Shown: positions 27,397 to 36,910, numbered from the stretch's first letter. The stretch is DNA of 38,901 nt from Nocardia lijiangensis NBRC 108240 (GCF_001613045.1 NZ_BDBP01000098.1:1-38901); one strand, 5' to 3'. A program made the numbers and translations. Notes: generated by a model not told the origin, from the letters alone.

Positions 27397-28137
27397 CTAC
27401 GGGGTGGCGGCGCTGCCCGGCGCAGGCTGGGGTTCGGGCGTGGCGGGGGCGATGCCCGGTGCGGGTTGCGCGGGTGCGGCAGGGGGGTTCTGCGGTGCGG
27501 CGGGCGCGGGGGCCGGTGCGTCGGGGACCACGAAGGTGCCGACGGTCGGGGTCATCACGCAGTGCGCGCCGGGGTATCCGATCACGCCCCACATCGAGGC
27601 GATGACGGTGCCGGGGCCGCTGTGCACGGTCTTGGAGAGCGTCGGCAGGTTGAACTCGGTCATGTCGTCGAGCGCGTCGATGCCGCTGCGTCCATTGTTG
27701 ACGTTGAGCCACGCCACCACGAGACCGGAGCTGAGCGGGGCGCCGGGGTGGGACGGGGTGGCGCTGAAGCGCAGGGTGCCCGGTTCCGGGTTCGCGCCCT
27801 GGTGCGGGTTGATTCCCTCGGTGGTGCCCGCCGCGATGATCGTGGTGATGGGGCCGTTGCTGCCGCAGCCGAAGGTGGGCGCGGCGTAGGCGAAGGGCGC
27901 CCAGTTACCCGCGATGTCGCGCAGCTCGGCGACATCGACGAGCTTGGTGTAGGCGCCGAGCGCGTCGACGCCCGCGCGTGCGGCCTGGTCGGTTCCGGCC
28001 CGCTCGGTGAGCTGGGTGATGGTCTGATCGGTCGAGGCATCCGGCGCGGCGGAGGCGGTCCCGGTGAGGCCCAGAACCGCACCGATGCCGAGAGAAGTCA
28101 CAGTCGCGGCCGCGCGTGCGATGGTTCTGCCGTTCAC
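27397..28137 (-). CDS. Secreted protein of unknown function with Pro/Ala-rich tail
   Basis: A 246-residue exported protein. A signal peptide is clear (GRTIARAAATVTSLGIGAVLGL, cleavage near TASA-AP, about residue 31). A globular region of about 160 residues includes GCGSNGPITTIIAAGTT and YPGAHCVMTPTVGTF; its two Cys residues probably form a disulfide. After about residue 205 the chain is a Pro/Ala repeat tail, perhaps spanning the cell wall. I do not recognise the family; similar small secreted proteins occur in mycolata. GTG at 28137 was preferred over the TTG one codon earlier because it sits six bases after GAGGAG. Confidence 0.75.
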   Translation of the reverse strand: MNGRTIARAAATVTSLGIGAVLGLTGTASAAPDASTDQTITQLTERAGTDQAARAGVDALGAYTKLVDVAELRDIAGNWAPFAYAAPTFGCGSNGPITTIIAAGTTEGINPHQGANPEPGTLRFSATPSHPGAPLSSGLVVAWLNVNNGRSGIDALDDMTEFNLPTLSKTVHSGPGTVIASMWGVIGYPGAHCVMTPTVGTFVVPDAPAPAPAAPQNPPAAPAQPAPGIAPATPEPQPAPGSAATP

Positions 28138-28381
28138 CAAGTTCTCCTCGAATACGAACCCAGGGTTTCCCCGACCCTGGGCAGCAACGTACCAGTCCGT
28201 CGCGCCCGCCGCCGAGTCGGCAGAGCGGGATTCTCCCGGTCGCCGTCCGGTTGCGGGGCGCTCGGAGCCGATGTCGTCGAGGTGTCGTGCGTACCGGACC
28301 GCGAATGTGATCCACTCGACAGTGTCGGATTACCGCGGGGTAGGTTTTACTCGGAAGTACGAGACACAACGGGAGTTGCGT

Positions 28382-29554
<1,173 letters not shown>

Positions 29555-29563
29555 GGCGTCGAC

Positions 29564-30691
29564 ATGGAATTCGAACTCACCGATGAACAGGTCATGTTGC
29601 GCGACACGGTGCGCGACGTGCTGGCCCGCAGCTACGACCCGGAGTCCCGGCTGAAGGTGACCGACAGCGAGCTGGGCTGGAGCCGCGACGTGTGGCGCCA
29701 GCTCGCCGAACTCGGCGTGCTCGGCCTCGGTTTCGCCGAGGAGGACGGCGGCGTCGGCGCGGGTCCGGTGGAGACCATGGTCGTGCTGGAGGAGATCGGC
29801 CGTCGCCTCGCGCCGGAGCCGCTGCTGGACGCGGTGCTCGTGCCGGGTGCGTTGATCGGTCTGGTCGGCAGCGCCGAACAGCGGCAGCGGATCCTGCCGG
29901 AGGTGGCGGCGGGCGAGAAGCTGCTCGCCTTCGCGCACGCCGAGCCCGGCGTGCGGTGGCCGTCCACCGACCTCGCGACCAGCGTCGCGGCCGAAGGTGA
30001 CGGTTACCTGCTGACCGGCGTGAAGAACCCGGTGGCGCACGGCGATTGCGCCGATGAGCTGGTGGTCAGCGCGGTGCTGCCGGGCGGCGGCGTCGGCCTG
30101 TTCCTGGTGGCCGCCGACGGCGCCGGGGTGTCCCGCAAGGTCTTCCGCACCGTCGACGGACTGCGCGGCGCGCAGCTCACCTTCGACAAGGCTCCCGCCG
30201 AACTGCTCGGTGACACGCTCGACGCGGCCGAGGCGGTGCAGATCGCCCTCGGCCACGCGCACGCGGGCCTGTGCGCCGAATCCATCGGCGCGATGGAAGA
30301 AGCGCTGCGGCTGACCACCGAGTACCTGAAGACGCGCAAGCAGTTCGGCGTCACCCTGTCGAAGTTCCAGACCCTGACCCAGCGGGCGGCGAACATGTAC
30401 GTCTCGCTGGAGCTGGCGCGCAGTATGAGCCTGTACGCCACCGCGTCGCTGGCCGACGGCGCCAACGATCCGGTGGTGGCCTCGCGGGCCCGCCTCCAGG
30501 TCGGACGCGCGGCAAGGCACGTCGGGCAGGAAGCCGTCCAGATGCACGGCGGCATCGGCGTCACCGCGGAATACCCGGTCGGCCACTACGTCGCGCGGCT
30601 CACCGCGATCGGCCGGACGCTCGGCGGCGACCTCGATCACCTGAAGGTGCTCAGCGCCCAGGTCGGCGGCTACGACCTGCCGGAGCTGTAG
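29564..30691 (+). CDS. Acyl-CoA dehydrogenase, likely beta subunit
   Basis: A 375-residue acyl-CoA dehydrogenase homologue nine bases downstream of the first. The FAD-binding RKQFGVTLSKFQTLTQR and the QMHGGIGVTAEYPVGHY block are present, but the mid-protein substrate segment is diverged (AFAHAEPGVRWPSTD, lacking the usual TEP-AGSD) and no catalytic Glu is evident at the YEGT position. A subunit that contributes FAD contacts but not the base is what the alpha2-beta2 FadE model expects. The gene ends before a strong bidirectional terminator. Substrate unknown. Confidence 0.9.
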   Translation: MEFELTDEQVMLRDTVRDVLARSYDPESRLKVTDSELGWSRDVWRQLAELGVLGLGFAEEDGGVGAGPVETMVVLEEIGRRLAPEPLLDAVLVPGALIGLVGSAEQRQRILPEVAAGEKLLAFAHAEPGVRWPSTDLATSVAAEGDGYLLTGVKNPVAHGDCADELVVSAVLPGGGVGLFLVAADGAGVSRKVFRTVDGLRGAQLTFDKAPAELLGDTLDAAEAVQIALGHAHAGLCAESIGAMEEALRLTTEYLKTRKQFGVTLSKFQTLTQRAANMYVSLELARSMSLYATASLADGANDPVVASRARLQVGRAARHVGQEAVQMHGGIGVTAEYPVGHYVARLTAIGRTLGGDLDHLKVLSAQVGGYDLPEL

Positions 30692-30726
30692 GAGCGCGGA
30701 GGCCGGTTCTCGGCCGCGATGCCCTA

Positions 30727-30763
30727 GGCGGCGGTGCGGGGCGAACGCGCCCGTGCCGCCGCC
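30727..30763. terminator. Strong bidirectional terminator
   Basis: Left arm 30727-30740 (GGCGGCGGTGCGGG) pairs with right arm 30750-30763 over 14 positions, two of them G-U wobbles, with a 9-base loop. On the plus strand a T-rich stretch follows. It lies between the convergent dehydrogenase and lipoprotein genes, touching the latter's stop. Confidence 0.8.
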
Positions 30764-31273
30764 TTATTCGTCTTCGTCCTCGTGGCTCGCCCGCGGTGTG
30801 GCGTTCGGGCGGCGGGTGGTCGTTTCCTCGTCGGCGGTCGGCGGCGGTGTTGTGGCCGACAAGGTCCTGGCCCGGGTCGTCGTCGTGGGTTCCTCGGTCT
30901 CCCTCGGCGTTTCGGGCGCGGTGGTGCGCTGCTCCGTCGTGCGCTGCTCCGTGGTGTGCTCGGACCGGGCGGTGTTCGGCTCCGATTCCTCTTCCGGCGG
31001 AACGGTCATCGTGCTGTACCCGGCGGGCCTGCGGGGCGGTCCGGCAGGCGCCATCTTCCAGGTCGGCGAGGGCGGGATGACGATGCGCGACACCGTGCCG
31101 GTGGAACCGTCGTCGCGGACCACGGCCGCCGCGGCCGGGCCGTCTTTGAGCGGCGGTGGCGGGACGTAGGTGTCCTCTCCGCCGATCCCGCAGGAGCCGA
31201 TGAGAACCAGACCGATCGAGACCGCTCCCGCTGCAATCGCTGGACCCGCGATCTTGGCCCTGCTGCTCTCCAT
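30764..31273 (-). CDS. Putative Thr-rich lipoprotein
   Basis: A 169-residue protein. The start MESSRAKIAGPAIAAGAV leads into a hydrophobic segment and a lipobox-like LVLIGSC (Cys near residue 28), so it is probably a membrane-anchored lipoprotein. The rest is low complexity: a Pro-rich part (YVPPPPLKDGP), then a long Thr/Glu/Arg/Pro region with a short repeat (TTEQRTTEQRTT) and an acidic end. No enzymatic domain is visible. ATG at 31273 follows GAGGAG by about ten bases; an earlier start at 31309 would put extra residues before the signal. Family not recognised. Confidence 0.6.
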   Translation of the reverse strand: MESSRAKIAGPAIAAGAVSIGLVLIGSCGIGGEDTYVPPPPLKDGPAAAAVVRDDGSTGTVSRIVIPPSPTWKMAPAGPPRRPAGYSTMTVPPEEESEPNTARSEHTTEQRTTEQRTTAPETPRETEEPTTTTRARTLSATTPPPTADEETTTRRPNATPRASHEDEDE

Positions 31274-31631
31274 CCGGGGACACTCCTCGTGTGTTTCGAG
31301 TGGCCTCACCTTAAACCAGGTCGGTTACCCGGGCTAGGCGTACCTCCGCCTCCGCCGCGGCATGGGCAGGCGGAGAGCGGACTTCGTCCGGCAGCGCCGG
31401 TTCAGGTGAGAAGTCGCTGTGCACACGCCATAAAGGCGCTTTTTAAACATCAATGATTCAGATATCGAATTGATCTCGTACGCGTGTCGCGGGCACGTGT
31501 CGCGGCGCAACCGCGTGCGCGGGCCGTAGCGTATGTGATCAAAGTTACGCGTGAGACGCCTATTTCAGGATGAGAGACGCGCTGGTGGAGCTGCGCGAAG
31601 GCAACACTCTGATCGGCGTCACGAGGAGAAG
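31274..31631. other. Divergent intergenic region with AT-rich patch and hairpin
   Basis: About 360 bp with no credible gene. It contains an 8-bp stem CTCCGCCT/AGGCGGAG (31344-31375) within a 31338-31395 segment related to sequences at 4.2 and 35.3 kb, an AT-rich patch (31438-31476) unusual for this DNA, a direct repeat GTGTCGCGG (31484-31492 and 31497-31505), and TGTGATCAAAGTTACG (near 31534), which resembles half of a CRP-type site. Confidence 0.55.
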
Positions 31632-31928
31632 ATGATGGGAGCATACTCGACCTCTCCGCTGCCGACGCCCGACGCGGCCGCCGACACGACGGAGGCGCAT
31701 CGGGAAGCGGCGAAGCAGCAGTCGAATCCGCCCGTACGCACCGTGCCCAGGATCGTCGCGCGGTCGCTGGCGTGGCTGTTGTTTCTCGGCGGTGTCGTCG
31801 GCGCGGTGCTCGGCATCGCGGGCCTGCACGTCGAGATCACCGTCGCCGGACTGATTCTGGCGTGCACCGCGGGACTCGTACTGCTCAAAATTCGCGCCGA
31901 CGGCGGGGCCGGGAGCGAAACCGGCTGA
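31632..31928 (+). CDS. Small membrane protein, two transmembrane segments
   Basis: A 98-residue protein with a hydrophilic N-terminus and two predicted membrane helices (SLAWLLFLGGVVGAVLGIAGL and ITVAGLILACTAGLVLL), ending in a short charged tail. ATG at 31632, followed by a second in-frame ATG, is preceded by GAGGAG. I recognise no specific family. The upstream 200 bp, with an AT-rich patch and a possible CRP-like half-site, suggests regulated expression, but this is only a hint. Confidence 0.65.
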   Translation: MMGAYSTSPLPTPDAAADTTEAHREAAKQQSNPPVRTVPRIVARSLAWLLFLGGVVGAVLGIAGLHVEITVAGLILACTAGLVLLKIRADGGAGSETG

Positions 31929-32070
31929 GAGTCGGTCGGATCCCCGACGCCGGTCCGTCACCCGCGAAGACGCCGGGCCCCTGCCTCTTCGAGTGCTGAG
32001 AGCCGAGCCGGGCGACACCGTCGAAAGAACGGGGCTGGAGCGACCGTGAAAGTGCGTTTACCGTTGCCTC

Positions 32071-32928
32071 ATGCGGATCGAGATCACCCGGGACGCCGCC
32101 GTGTACCGTGCCGCGACGGAGAAGTTCCTGAGTCGTGATTTCCTGCGGCACACCGTGATCGCCACGGGCATCGCCAACCACGTGGACGGTGTGCAGGCGG
32201 CGGACGCGACGTCGCGCTTCCTCTCGGTGCACGCGGCGGACGACACCGTGGTCGGCGTCGCGATGCGGGCCGGCGGCCGCGAGGTCTACCTGGGAGAACT
32301 ACCCGCCGAGAGTCTGCGTCCGGTCGCCGAGGCGTTCGCCGCGGTGGCCCCCGGCAACACCGGCGTCGAGGGCCTCGTCGCCGACGCGGAGGCGTTCGCC
32401 GAGCACTGGAGCGCGCTGCGCGGCGTCGGACACCGTGAGCTCTTCCGCACCAGACTGTTCCGGCTCGGCGAGCTGCGATTCCCCGCGGACGTCACCGGGG
32501 CGCCGCGCCGAGCGGTGGACCGCGATGTCGCCCTGTGCGTCCGGTGGTCCGAGGCCATGCTCACCGAAAGCGGGCTACCGCCGCCGCATCCGGGCCCGAG
32601 CATCATCCGCAAGCGCGTCGAGGCGGGACGCTGGTGGCTGTGGGAGGTCGGCGGCCATCCGGTGAGCCTTGTCGCGCACCAGGTTCCGGCGGGTGGCTGG
32701 GCCCGCATCGGCCCGGTCTACACCCCGCCCGGCGAGCGGGGCCACGGCTACGCGTCCGCGCTCACCGCGCACGTATCGCGCATCTTGCGCCGCCGCGGAC
32801 TCGACGTCTGCCTGTTCACCGATCTGGCGAATCCGACCGCGAACAGGATCTACCGGGCGATCGGCTACGAGCCCGTGCACGACTTCGCGAACTTCGTGTT
32901 CGAGGAACGCGGCGCGGTCAGCCGATGA
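32071..32928 (+). CDS. GNAT family N-acetyltransferase
   Basis: A 285-residue protein with a C-terminal GNAT fold: RIGPVYTPPGERGHGYASALTAHVS forms the acetyl-CoA-binding motif A (here ERGHGYAS) and LFTDLANPTANRIYRAIGYEPV is the typical motif B ending. The N-terminal half (about 1-140) is diverged and probably a degenerate GNAT-like or substrate domain. The ATG has no ribosome site but has TACCGT six bases before it, suggesting leaderless translation. The last 11 bp overlap the end of the convergent HMG-CoA-lyase-like gene. Substrate unknown. Confidence 0.85.
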   Translation: MRIEITRDAAVYRAATEKFLSRDFLRHTVIATGIANHVDGVQAADATSRFLSVHAADDTVVGVAMRAGGREVYLGELPAESLRPVAEAFAAVAPGNTGVEGLVADAEAFAEHWSALRGVGHRELFRTRLFRLGELRFPADVTGAPRRAVDRDVALCVRWSEAMLTESGLPPPHPGPSIIRKRVEAGRWWLWEVGGHPVSLVAHQVPAGGWARIGPVYTPPGERGHGYASALTAHVSRILRRRGLDVCLFTDLANPTANRIYRAIGYEPVHDFANFVFEERGAVSR

Positions 32929-33844
32929 CCCATTCGAAGGCCGCGGCCTTCGAGCGCGCCCCCTCGGCGGTGCGCGAACGGTTGGGTTCGCCGAGGTCGG
33001 CGAGCAGGCCCTCGGTCAGCTCGACGAGCGCGGCAAGCGTGGACGGTGCGAACCAGCCGGGGCGGGTGGCGAAGAGGATGTCCTCGCTGGAGGTGTTGCC
33101 GCTCGCGCCCGGCGCGAAGGGGCAGCCGCCCAAGCCGCCGAGCGAACCGTCGACCATGCCCGCGCCCGCGCCGATCGCGGCCAGGGTGTTGGCCACGCCC
33201 ATGCCCCAGGTGTCGTGGCCGTGGAACACGATGCGGCGCAGGGGCGTCCGGTCGCGAACCGCCGAGATCAGCCCGGCGACCTGGGCCGGATGGGCCTGGC
33301 CGAGGGTGTCGGCGAGCACGATGTCGCTCGCGCCATCGGTCCGCGGATCGTTCGCGATCGCGAGTACCCGCTCCGGATCCACCGGGCCCTCGAACGGGCA
33401 GGTGAAACTGGTGGCCAAGCAGAGCTGAATGGCGCCGCCCACCTCCTGGGCCGAACGCACCGCCTCCGGCATCGCGGCGATGCTGTCCTCGGTGGAGCGG
33501 CCGATATTGGCCTGGTTGTGCGCGTCGGAGACCGAGAAGCAGTACTGGAAGTTGCGGACGCCCGCCGCGGCGGCCCTGGCCACGTGGCGCGGGGTGGCCA
33601 CCCACACCCAGCAGCGCTCGAGTTCCTCGGGGGTCAGGGCCGCGACCAGGTCCATGGTGTTGGCCATGGGCGGCACCAGGTCGGGGCGCGCCATGGAACC
33701 GATCTCCAGCGCGGGCACGCCGAGCGCGAGCAGGCGGCGCACGATCTCGACCTTGCGTTCCACCGGCAGTGTCTTGCCGGTCAATTGCAGGCCGTCGCGC
33801 AGCGTCACATCGCGCAGCAGCGCGCCGCTCGGCTCGGTCAGCAC
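32918..33844 (-). CDS. Hydroxymethylglutaryl-CoA lyase-like enzyme
   Basis: A 308-residue TIM-barrel lyase of the HMGL/DRE-TIM family. RDVTLRDGLQ (Arg16, Asp17) opens the active site, FHGHDTWGMGVAN supplies the metal-binding His pair, and GLGGCPFAPGASGNTSSEDI holds the catalytic Cys241 that marks HMG-CoA lyases. GTG at 33844 follows GGGAGGA by seven bases; the longer frame to 33964 has no conserved sequence. It lies 160 bp downstream of a type III CoA-transferase in the same direction, suggesting a route that activates a 3-hydroxy-3-methyl dicarboxylic acid and then cleaves it. True substrate could be HMG-CoA or a homologue such as citramalyl-CoA. Confidence 0.9.
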   Translation of the reverse strand: MLTEPSGALLRDVTLRDGLQLTGKTLPVERKVEIVRRLLALGVPALEIGSMARPDLVPPMANTMDLVAALTPEELERCWVWVATPRHVARAAAAGVRNFQYCFSVSDAHNQANIGRSTEDSIAAMPEAVRSAQEVGGAIQLCLATSFTCPFEGPVDPERVLAIANDPRTDGASDIVLADTLGQAHPAQVAGLISAVRDRTPLRRIVFHGHDTWGMGVANTLAAIGAGAGMVDGSLGGLGGCPFAPGASGNTSSEDILFATRPGWFAPSTLAALVELTEGLLADLGEPNRSRTAEGARSKAAAFEWVIG

Positions 33845-34004
33845 GGCCGATCCTCCCGGGCTTGCGGCGGCACGCACATCACGCCCGCCCACGGTTTCTG
33901 GTTCGCGCCCGCCGGATTCGGGTGCACCGTCGGCCGCACGTGGCCCGGTGCGCGCTGCTCCCACGAATTGCGGCCCGCGGGCCTGCGCCGTCCGCGCCTG
34001 CGGC

Positions 34005-35234
34005 TCATGATGCTGCCTCGCTCACGCCTGATCCCGCCGCGGCGGCGATCTCGGCCTCGCTCATGCCGAGCAGGCCCGAGAGCACCTCTCGGGTGTGTTC
34101 GCCCAGGTCGGGGCCGACAGTGCGGATGGGGAGCGACTGCTCGCCGATCACCGGCACGATGCCGGGAAAGCCGACGGTCTTCGGCTCCGGTTCGCCGACG
34201 TCCACCGCGAACGGCTGAATCATGTTGCGCGCCTTGTACTGTTCGTCGGCGACGATGTCGGCGGCGGTGTAGATCGGCCCGCACGGGATGGCCGCGTCCT
34301 CCAGGATCTTCAGCGCCTCGTCCCTGGTGTACTGGATCGTCCACTCGCCGATCGACGCGTCGAGTCGTTCGCGGTGGCGCCAGCGGCCCGCGTTGTCCTG
34401 GAGTTCGGGATCGGTCGCCAGATCGGGCCTGCCGATCACCTGCATGTAGCGCTGGAAGATGGCGTCGCCGTTGCCGCCGATGATGATGCTGTAACCGTCA
34501 CGGCACGGGTAGGCGTTGCTCGGCGCGATCCCTTCCATGCGCCCGCCGACGCGCTCCCGGTTGATGCCGTAGGCCAGGTAGTCGGGCACCAGCGATTCCA
34601 TCACCGAGAGGATGGCCTCGTTCAGCGCGACGTCGATCACGCGTTCGCGCAGCGGCACGTCGTCCGTGCGCTCACGCTGGAACAGCGCCATGACGGTGCC
34701 GAAGGCGGCGTAGATGCCCGCGATGGAATCCCCGATCGAGACGCCTACCCGCACCGGGGGACGGTCCGGGTCGCCCACCAGTTCGCGCAGTCCGCCCACG
34801 GCCTCGGCGACCGCGGCGAAACCGGGCCGCGCGGCCATCGGCCCGGTCTGCCCGTAGGCGGAGATCCTGGTGATCACCAGATCGGGGTTGGCCTCGTTCA
34901 GCACCTCGGGCCCCAGCCCCCACTTCTCCAACATGCCGGGCCGGAAGTTCTCCAGCAGCACATCGCAGTGCCGGACCAGGTCGAGCACCACCGCACGCCC
35001 CTGGTCGGTGCGCAGATCCAGGGTGATCGACTTCTTGTTCCGGTTGACGGTGCGGTACAGCATCGAGGTGTCGCCGCCGTAGAGCCGCCAGTTGCGCAGC
35101 TCGTCGCCGGCCTTCGGCCGTTCCACCTTGATGACCTCGGCGCCGAAGTCGCCGAGGATCCGCCCGGCGGTGGGTGCCGCGATGTAATTGCCGAGCTCGA
35201 GGACGCGAATTCCGTCCAAGGGCCGAATACTCAT
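34005..35234 (-). CDS. CaiB/BaiF type III CoA-transferase
   Basis: A 409-residue family III CoA-transferase. The start PLDGIRVLELGNYIAAPTAGRILGDFGAEVIKVERP, DLRTDQGRAVVLDLVRHCDVLLENFRPGMLEKWGLG and ARPGFAAVAEAVGGL are all standard for the family, which moves CoA from a donor acyl-CoA to a free acid through an aspartyl anhydride. The partner HMG-CoA-lyase-like gene downstream hints that the acceptor is a branched or hydroxylated dicarboxylate; donor unknown. A TauD-type dioxygenase lies upstream behind a terminator, so it is a separate unit. Confidence 0.93.
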   Translation of the reverse strand: MSIRPLDGIRVLELGNYIAAPTAGRILGDFGAEVIKVERPKAGDELRNWRLYGGDTSMLYRTVNRNKKSITLDLRTDQGRAVVLDLVRHCDVLLENFRPGMLEKWGLGPEVLNEANPDLVITRISAYGQTGPMAARPGFAAVAEAVGGLRELVGDPDRPPVRVGVSIGDSIAGIYAAFGTVMALFQRERTDDVPLRERVIDVALNEAILSVMESLVPDYLAYGINRERVGGRMEGIAPSNAYPCRDGYSIIIGGNGDAIFQRYMQVIGRPDLATDPELQDNAGRWRHRERLDASIGEWTIQYTRDEALKILEDAAIPCGPIYTAADIVADEQYKARNMIQPFAVDVGEPEPKTVGFPGIVPVIGEQSLPIRTVGPDLGEHTREVLSGLLGMSEAEIAAAAGSGVSEAAS

Positions 35235-35320
35235 GGCCCCTAGTGTGGACTAATAGGGCTCCCGTCCTCGGCCCGCCCTCCATCTCGGGCTGCCTCGCGC
35301 CTACCTGCGCCTCCGCCCAC

Positions 35321-35354
35321 GCCGGGCGCAGACGGGGAACGGCCTGCGCCCGGC
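35321..35354 (-). terminator. Hairpin terminator after the dioxygenase gene
   Basis: Perfect 11-bp arms (GCCGGGCGCAG at 35321-35331 and its complement at 35344-35354) with a 12-base loop, starting 9 bases past the dioxygenase stop on the minus strand. Part of a segment resembling the repeat near 31.3 kb. Confidence 0.75.
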
Positions 35355-35362
35355 AGCATCGA

Positions 35363-36286
35363 TCACGCGGCGCGGGAGACCTTCTCGATGATCGAGTAGT
35401 GCTCGGCATTGCCCGCGACGACGGTGCTCGCGACGCCGTCCACACCGACCGGGACGTCACCGGCGAGGGTGATGCGGGTGAGCTTGCGCGGCTGGTCGTC
35501 GTAGTCGTCGACGGCGTAGTGCTGGGTGGCGCGGTTGTCCCAGATCGCCACGTCACCGAGCTGCCAGTTCCAGCGGACGGTGTTCTCCAAGCGGGTCACG
35601 CGGTCCTGGAACAGGCGGAACAGGGCCTGCGACTCGGCGCCGGAGAGGCCGGCGAAGTGCTTCACGAAGTGACCGACCAGCAGCGCCTTCTCCCCGGTCT
35701 CCGGGTGCACGCGCACCACCGGGTGCTCGGTCTCGAAGTAGGTCGACTCGAACTCGGCGCGGTACTCGGCGGCGTTGGGGCGGGCCTTGCCGCCGTGCGC
35801 CGCGGCGTAGTCGTACACGTTGGTGTGCACCGCGCGCAGGTTCTCGGCGAGCAGCTTCAGCGGCTCGGGCAGCGATTCGTAGGCGGCCACGGTGGAGGCC
35901 CACGTGGTGGAGCCGCCGTAGGTCGGCAGGGTGACCGCGCGCAGGATCGAGGCCTTCGGGATGCGGTCGACGAAGCTGACGTCGGTGTGCCAGCTGTTGG
36001 CGCGGCCGTACTCGGAGTCGATGGCCAGGCTCTTCTCGCCGTGCGAGGTGACCGTCGGGTGCGGGGTGGTCGGGGTGCCGAGCAGCCGGGCGAACTCGTA
36101 CTGCGCGTCCTCGGTGAGCTGGTCCTGGCCGCGGAAGAAGACGACCTTGTGTTCGAGCAGAGCGCGGCGGATCACGTCGACCGACGCCGCGTCCAGGTCG
36201 CCGTCGAGCCGGACGTTGCCGACCTGGGCGCCGATGCGGGCGCCGAGCTTGGTCACCGAGACGGTGGGGGCGGTTGCGATCGTCAT
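35363..36286 (-). CDS. TauD/AtsK-type Fe(II)/2-oxoglutarate dioxygenase (Rv3406-like)
   Basis: A 307-residue non-heme iron dioxygenase. The metal triad is His100-x-Asp102 (SWHTDVSF) and His256 (ATQHYAVDD), with the 2-oxoglutarate-binding Arg in PRKLTRIT. Long stretches recall M. tuberculosis Rv3406 and Pseudomonas AtsK (KLGARIGAQ, LLEHKVVFFRGQ, LPTYGGSTTWA, VRWNWQLGDVAIWDNRATQH), which oxidise alkyl sulfates to release sulfite for sulfur supply. A sulfur-scavenging role is therefore likely. ATG with GAAGGTG as ribosome site, which overlaps a palindrome GGTGATCACC. A leader hairpin lies further upstream. Rv3406 can also inactivate some carboxylate-bearing drugs, so other substrates are possible. 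Confidence 0.92.
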   Translation of the reverse strand: MTIATAPTVSVTKLGARIGAQVGNVRLDGDLDAASVDVIRRALLEHKVVFFRGQDQLTEDAQYEFARLLGTPTTPHPTVTSHGEKSLAIDSEYGRANSWHTDVSFVDRIPKASILRAVTLPTYGGSTTWASTVAAYESLPEPLKLLAENLRAVHTNVYDYAAAHGGKARPNAAEYRAEFESTYFETEHPVVRVHPETGEKALLVGHFVKHFAGLSGAESQALFRLFQDRVTRLENTVRWNWQLGDVAIWDNRATQHYAVDDYDDQPRKLTRITLAGDVPVGVDGVASTVVAGNAEHYSIIEKVSRAA

Positions 36287-36287
36287 G

Positions 36288-36353
36288 GGTGATCACCTTC
36301 GCTGATCGAGAACGGATAGTGCGCGTAGAGCACACCACCCGGAAACCGGGGGT
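36288..36353 (-). promoter_or_regulatory. Dioxygenase leader: palindrome and hairpin
   Basis: GGTGATCACC (36288-36297) sits just before the ATG and includes the ribosome site. Further upstream, 36334-36353 can fold as CCGG-type stem with a TTT loop (ACCCCCGG/CCGGGTGGT with one bulge). Together they could control translation or transcription; no known riboswitch consensus was recognised. Confidence 0.35.
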
Positions 36354-36555
36354 GACCAGGGTTTTCGTCGGGGTGATCGCAACGGGTGGCACTTGCGCCT
36401 CAGGGCGGGTCGGCCCCGTGTCGGGGGTTTCGAAGAGGTGTGCCCACCGGCGGGGTTCTTGGGTTCGGTTTTTTGCGGTTCTTGCGGCAGGTTGACGGTT
36501 CCCAATGTTGTGAGGTGCCCCAGAGGGCGGGCCTACCCAGGTCTTCCTCGGAGCA

Positions 36556-36659
36556 GTGCTGGGCACGTCGTGTGCCGTACCCCACTTACCTCCCGCAGTC
36601 AGGTGCGCGGGGTTCGGTACCCGGCGTGGTCGACCGGCTCTGGTTGCGTCTAGAGAGCG
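36556..36659 (+). repeat. Repeat arm A of a 36.5-37.2 kb inverted/direct repeat family
   Basis: A roughly 100-bp arm. It shares a perfect 29-bp segment (36621-36649, containing GTGGTCGACCGGCTCT) and a 28-bp segment with one mismatch (36556-36583, GTGCTGGGCACG onward) with the reverse complement of arm B. The middle is less conserved. Confidence 0.75.
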
Positions 36660-36910
36660 TGCAAGCAGAAAGAGCCCTCGGCCTGTCAACCCCCCAACCA
36701 CCATCAAGTAGCGACCATATGACTACCGTCGATTCCCGACCGCCACACACAACCGCCGGGTGCGCCGCCGTCGCGCGCACCGCCGCCGCAGCGACGGCTC
36801 CCACACACCCCGCCCACGCCTCACAGCGCCACCGCTTGTGTGAGGAGTGCACACCCTCTGGGCGACCACCCCACACACCGCAGCCTCACCGACCGACTTC
36901 GCTTGCTGCT

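Noticed and set aside
31534..31549. CRP/GlxR binding site upstream of the small membrane protein
   Set aside because: Only one half-site (TGTGA) fits; the other half deviates too far to annotate as a site.
36287..36400. Possible SAM-type riboswitch upstream of the TauD-like gene
   Set aside because: The hairpin and flanks do not match the SAM-I, SAM-II or SAM-IV core sequences I know; kept only as an unclassified leader.
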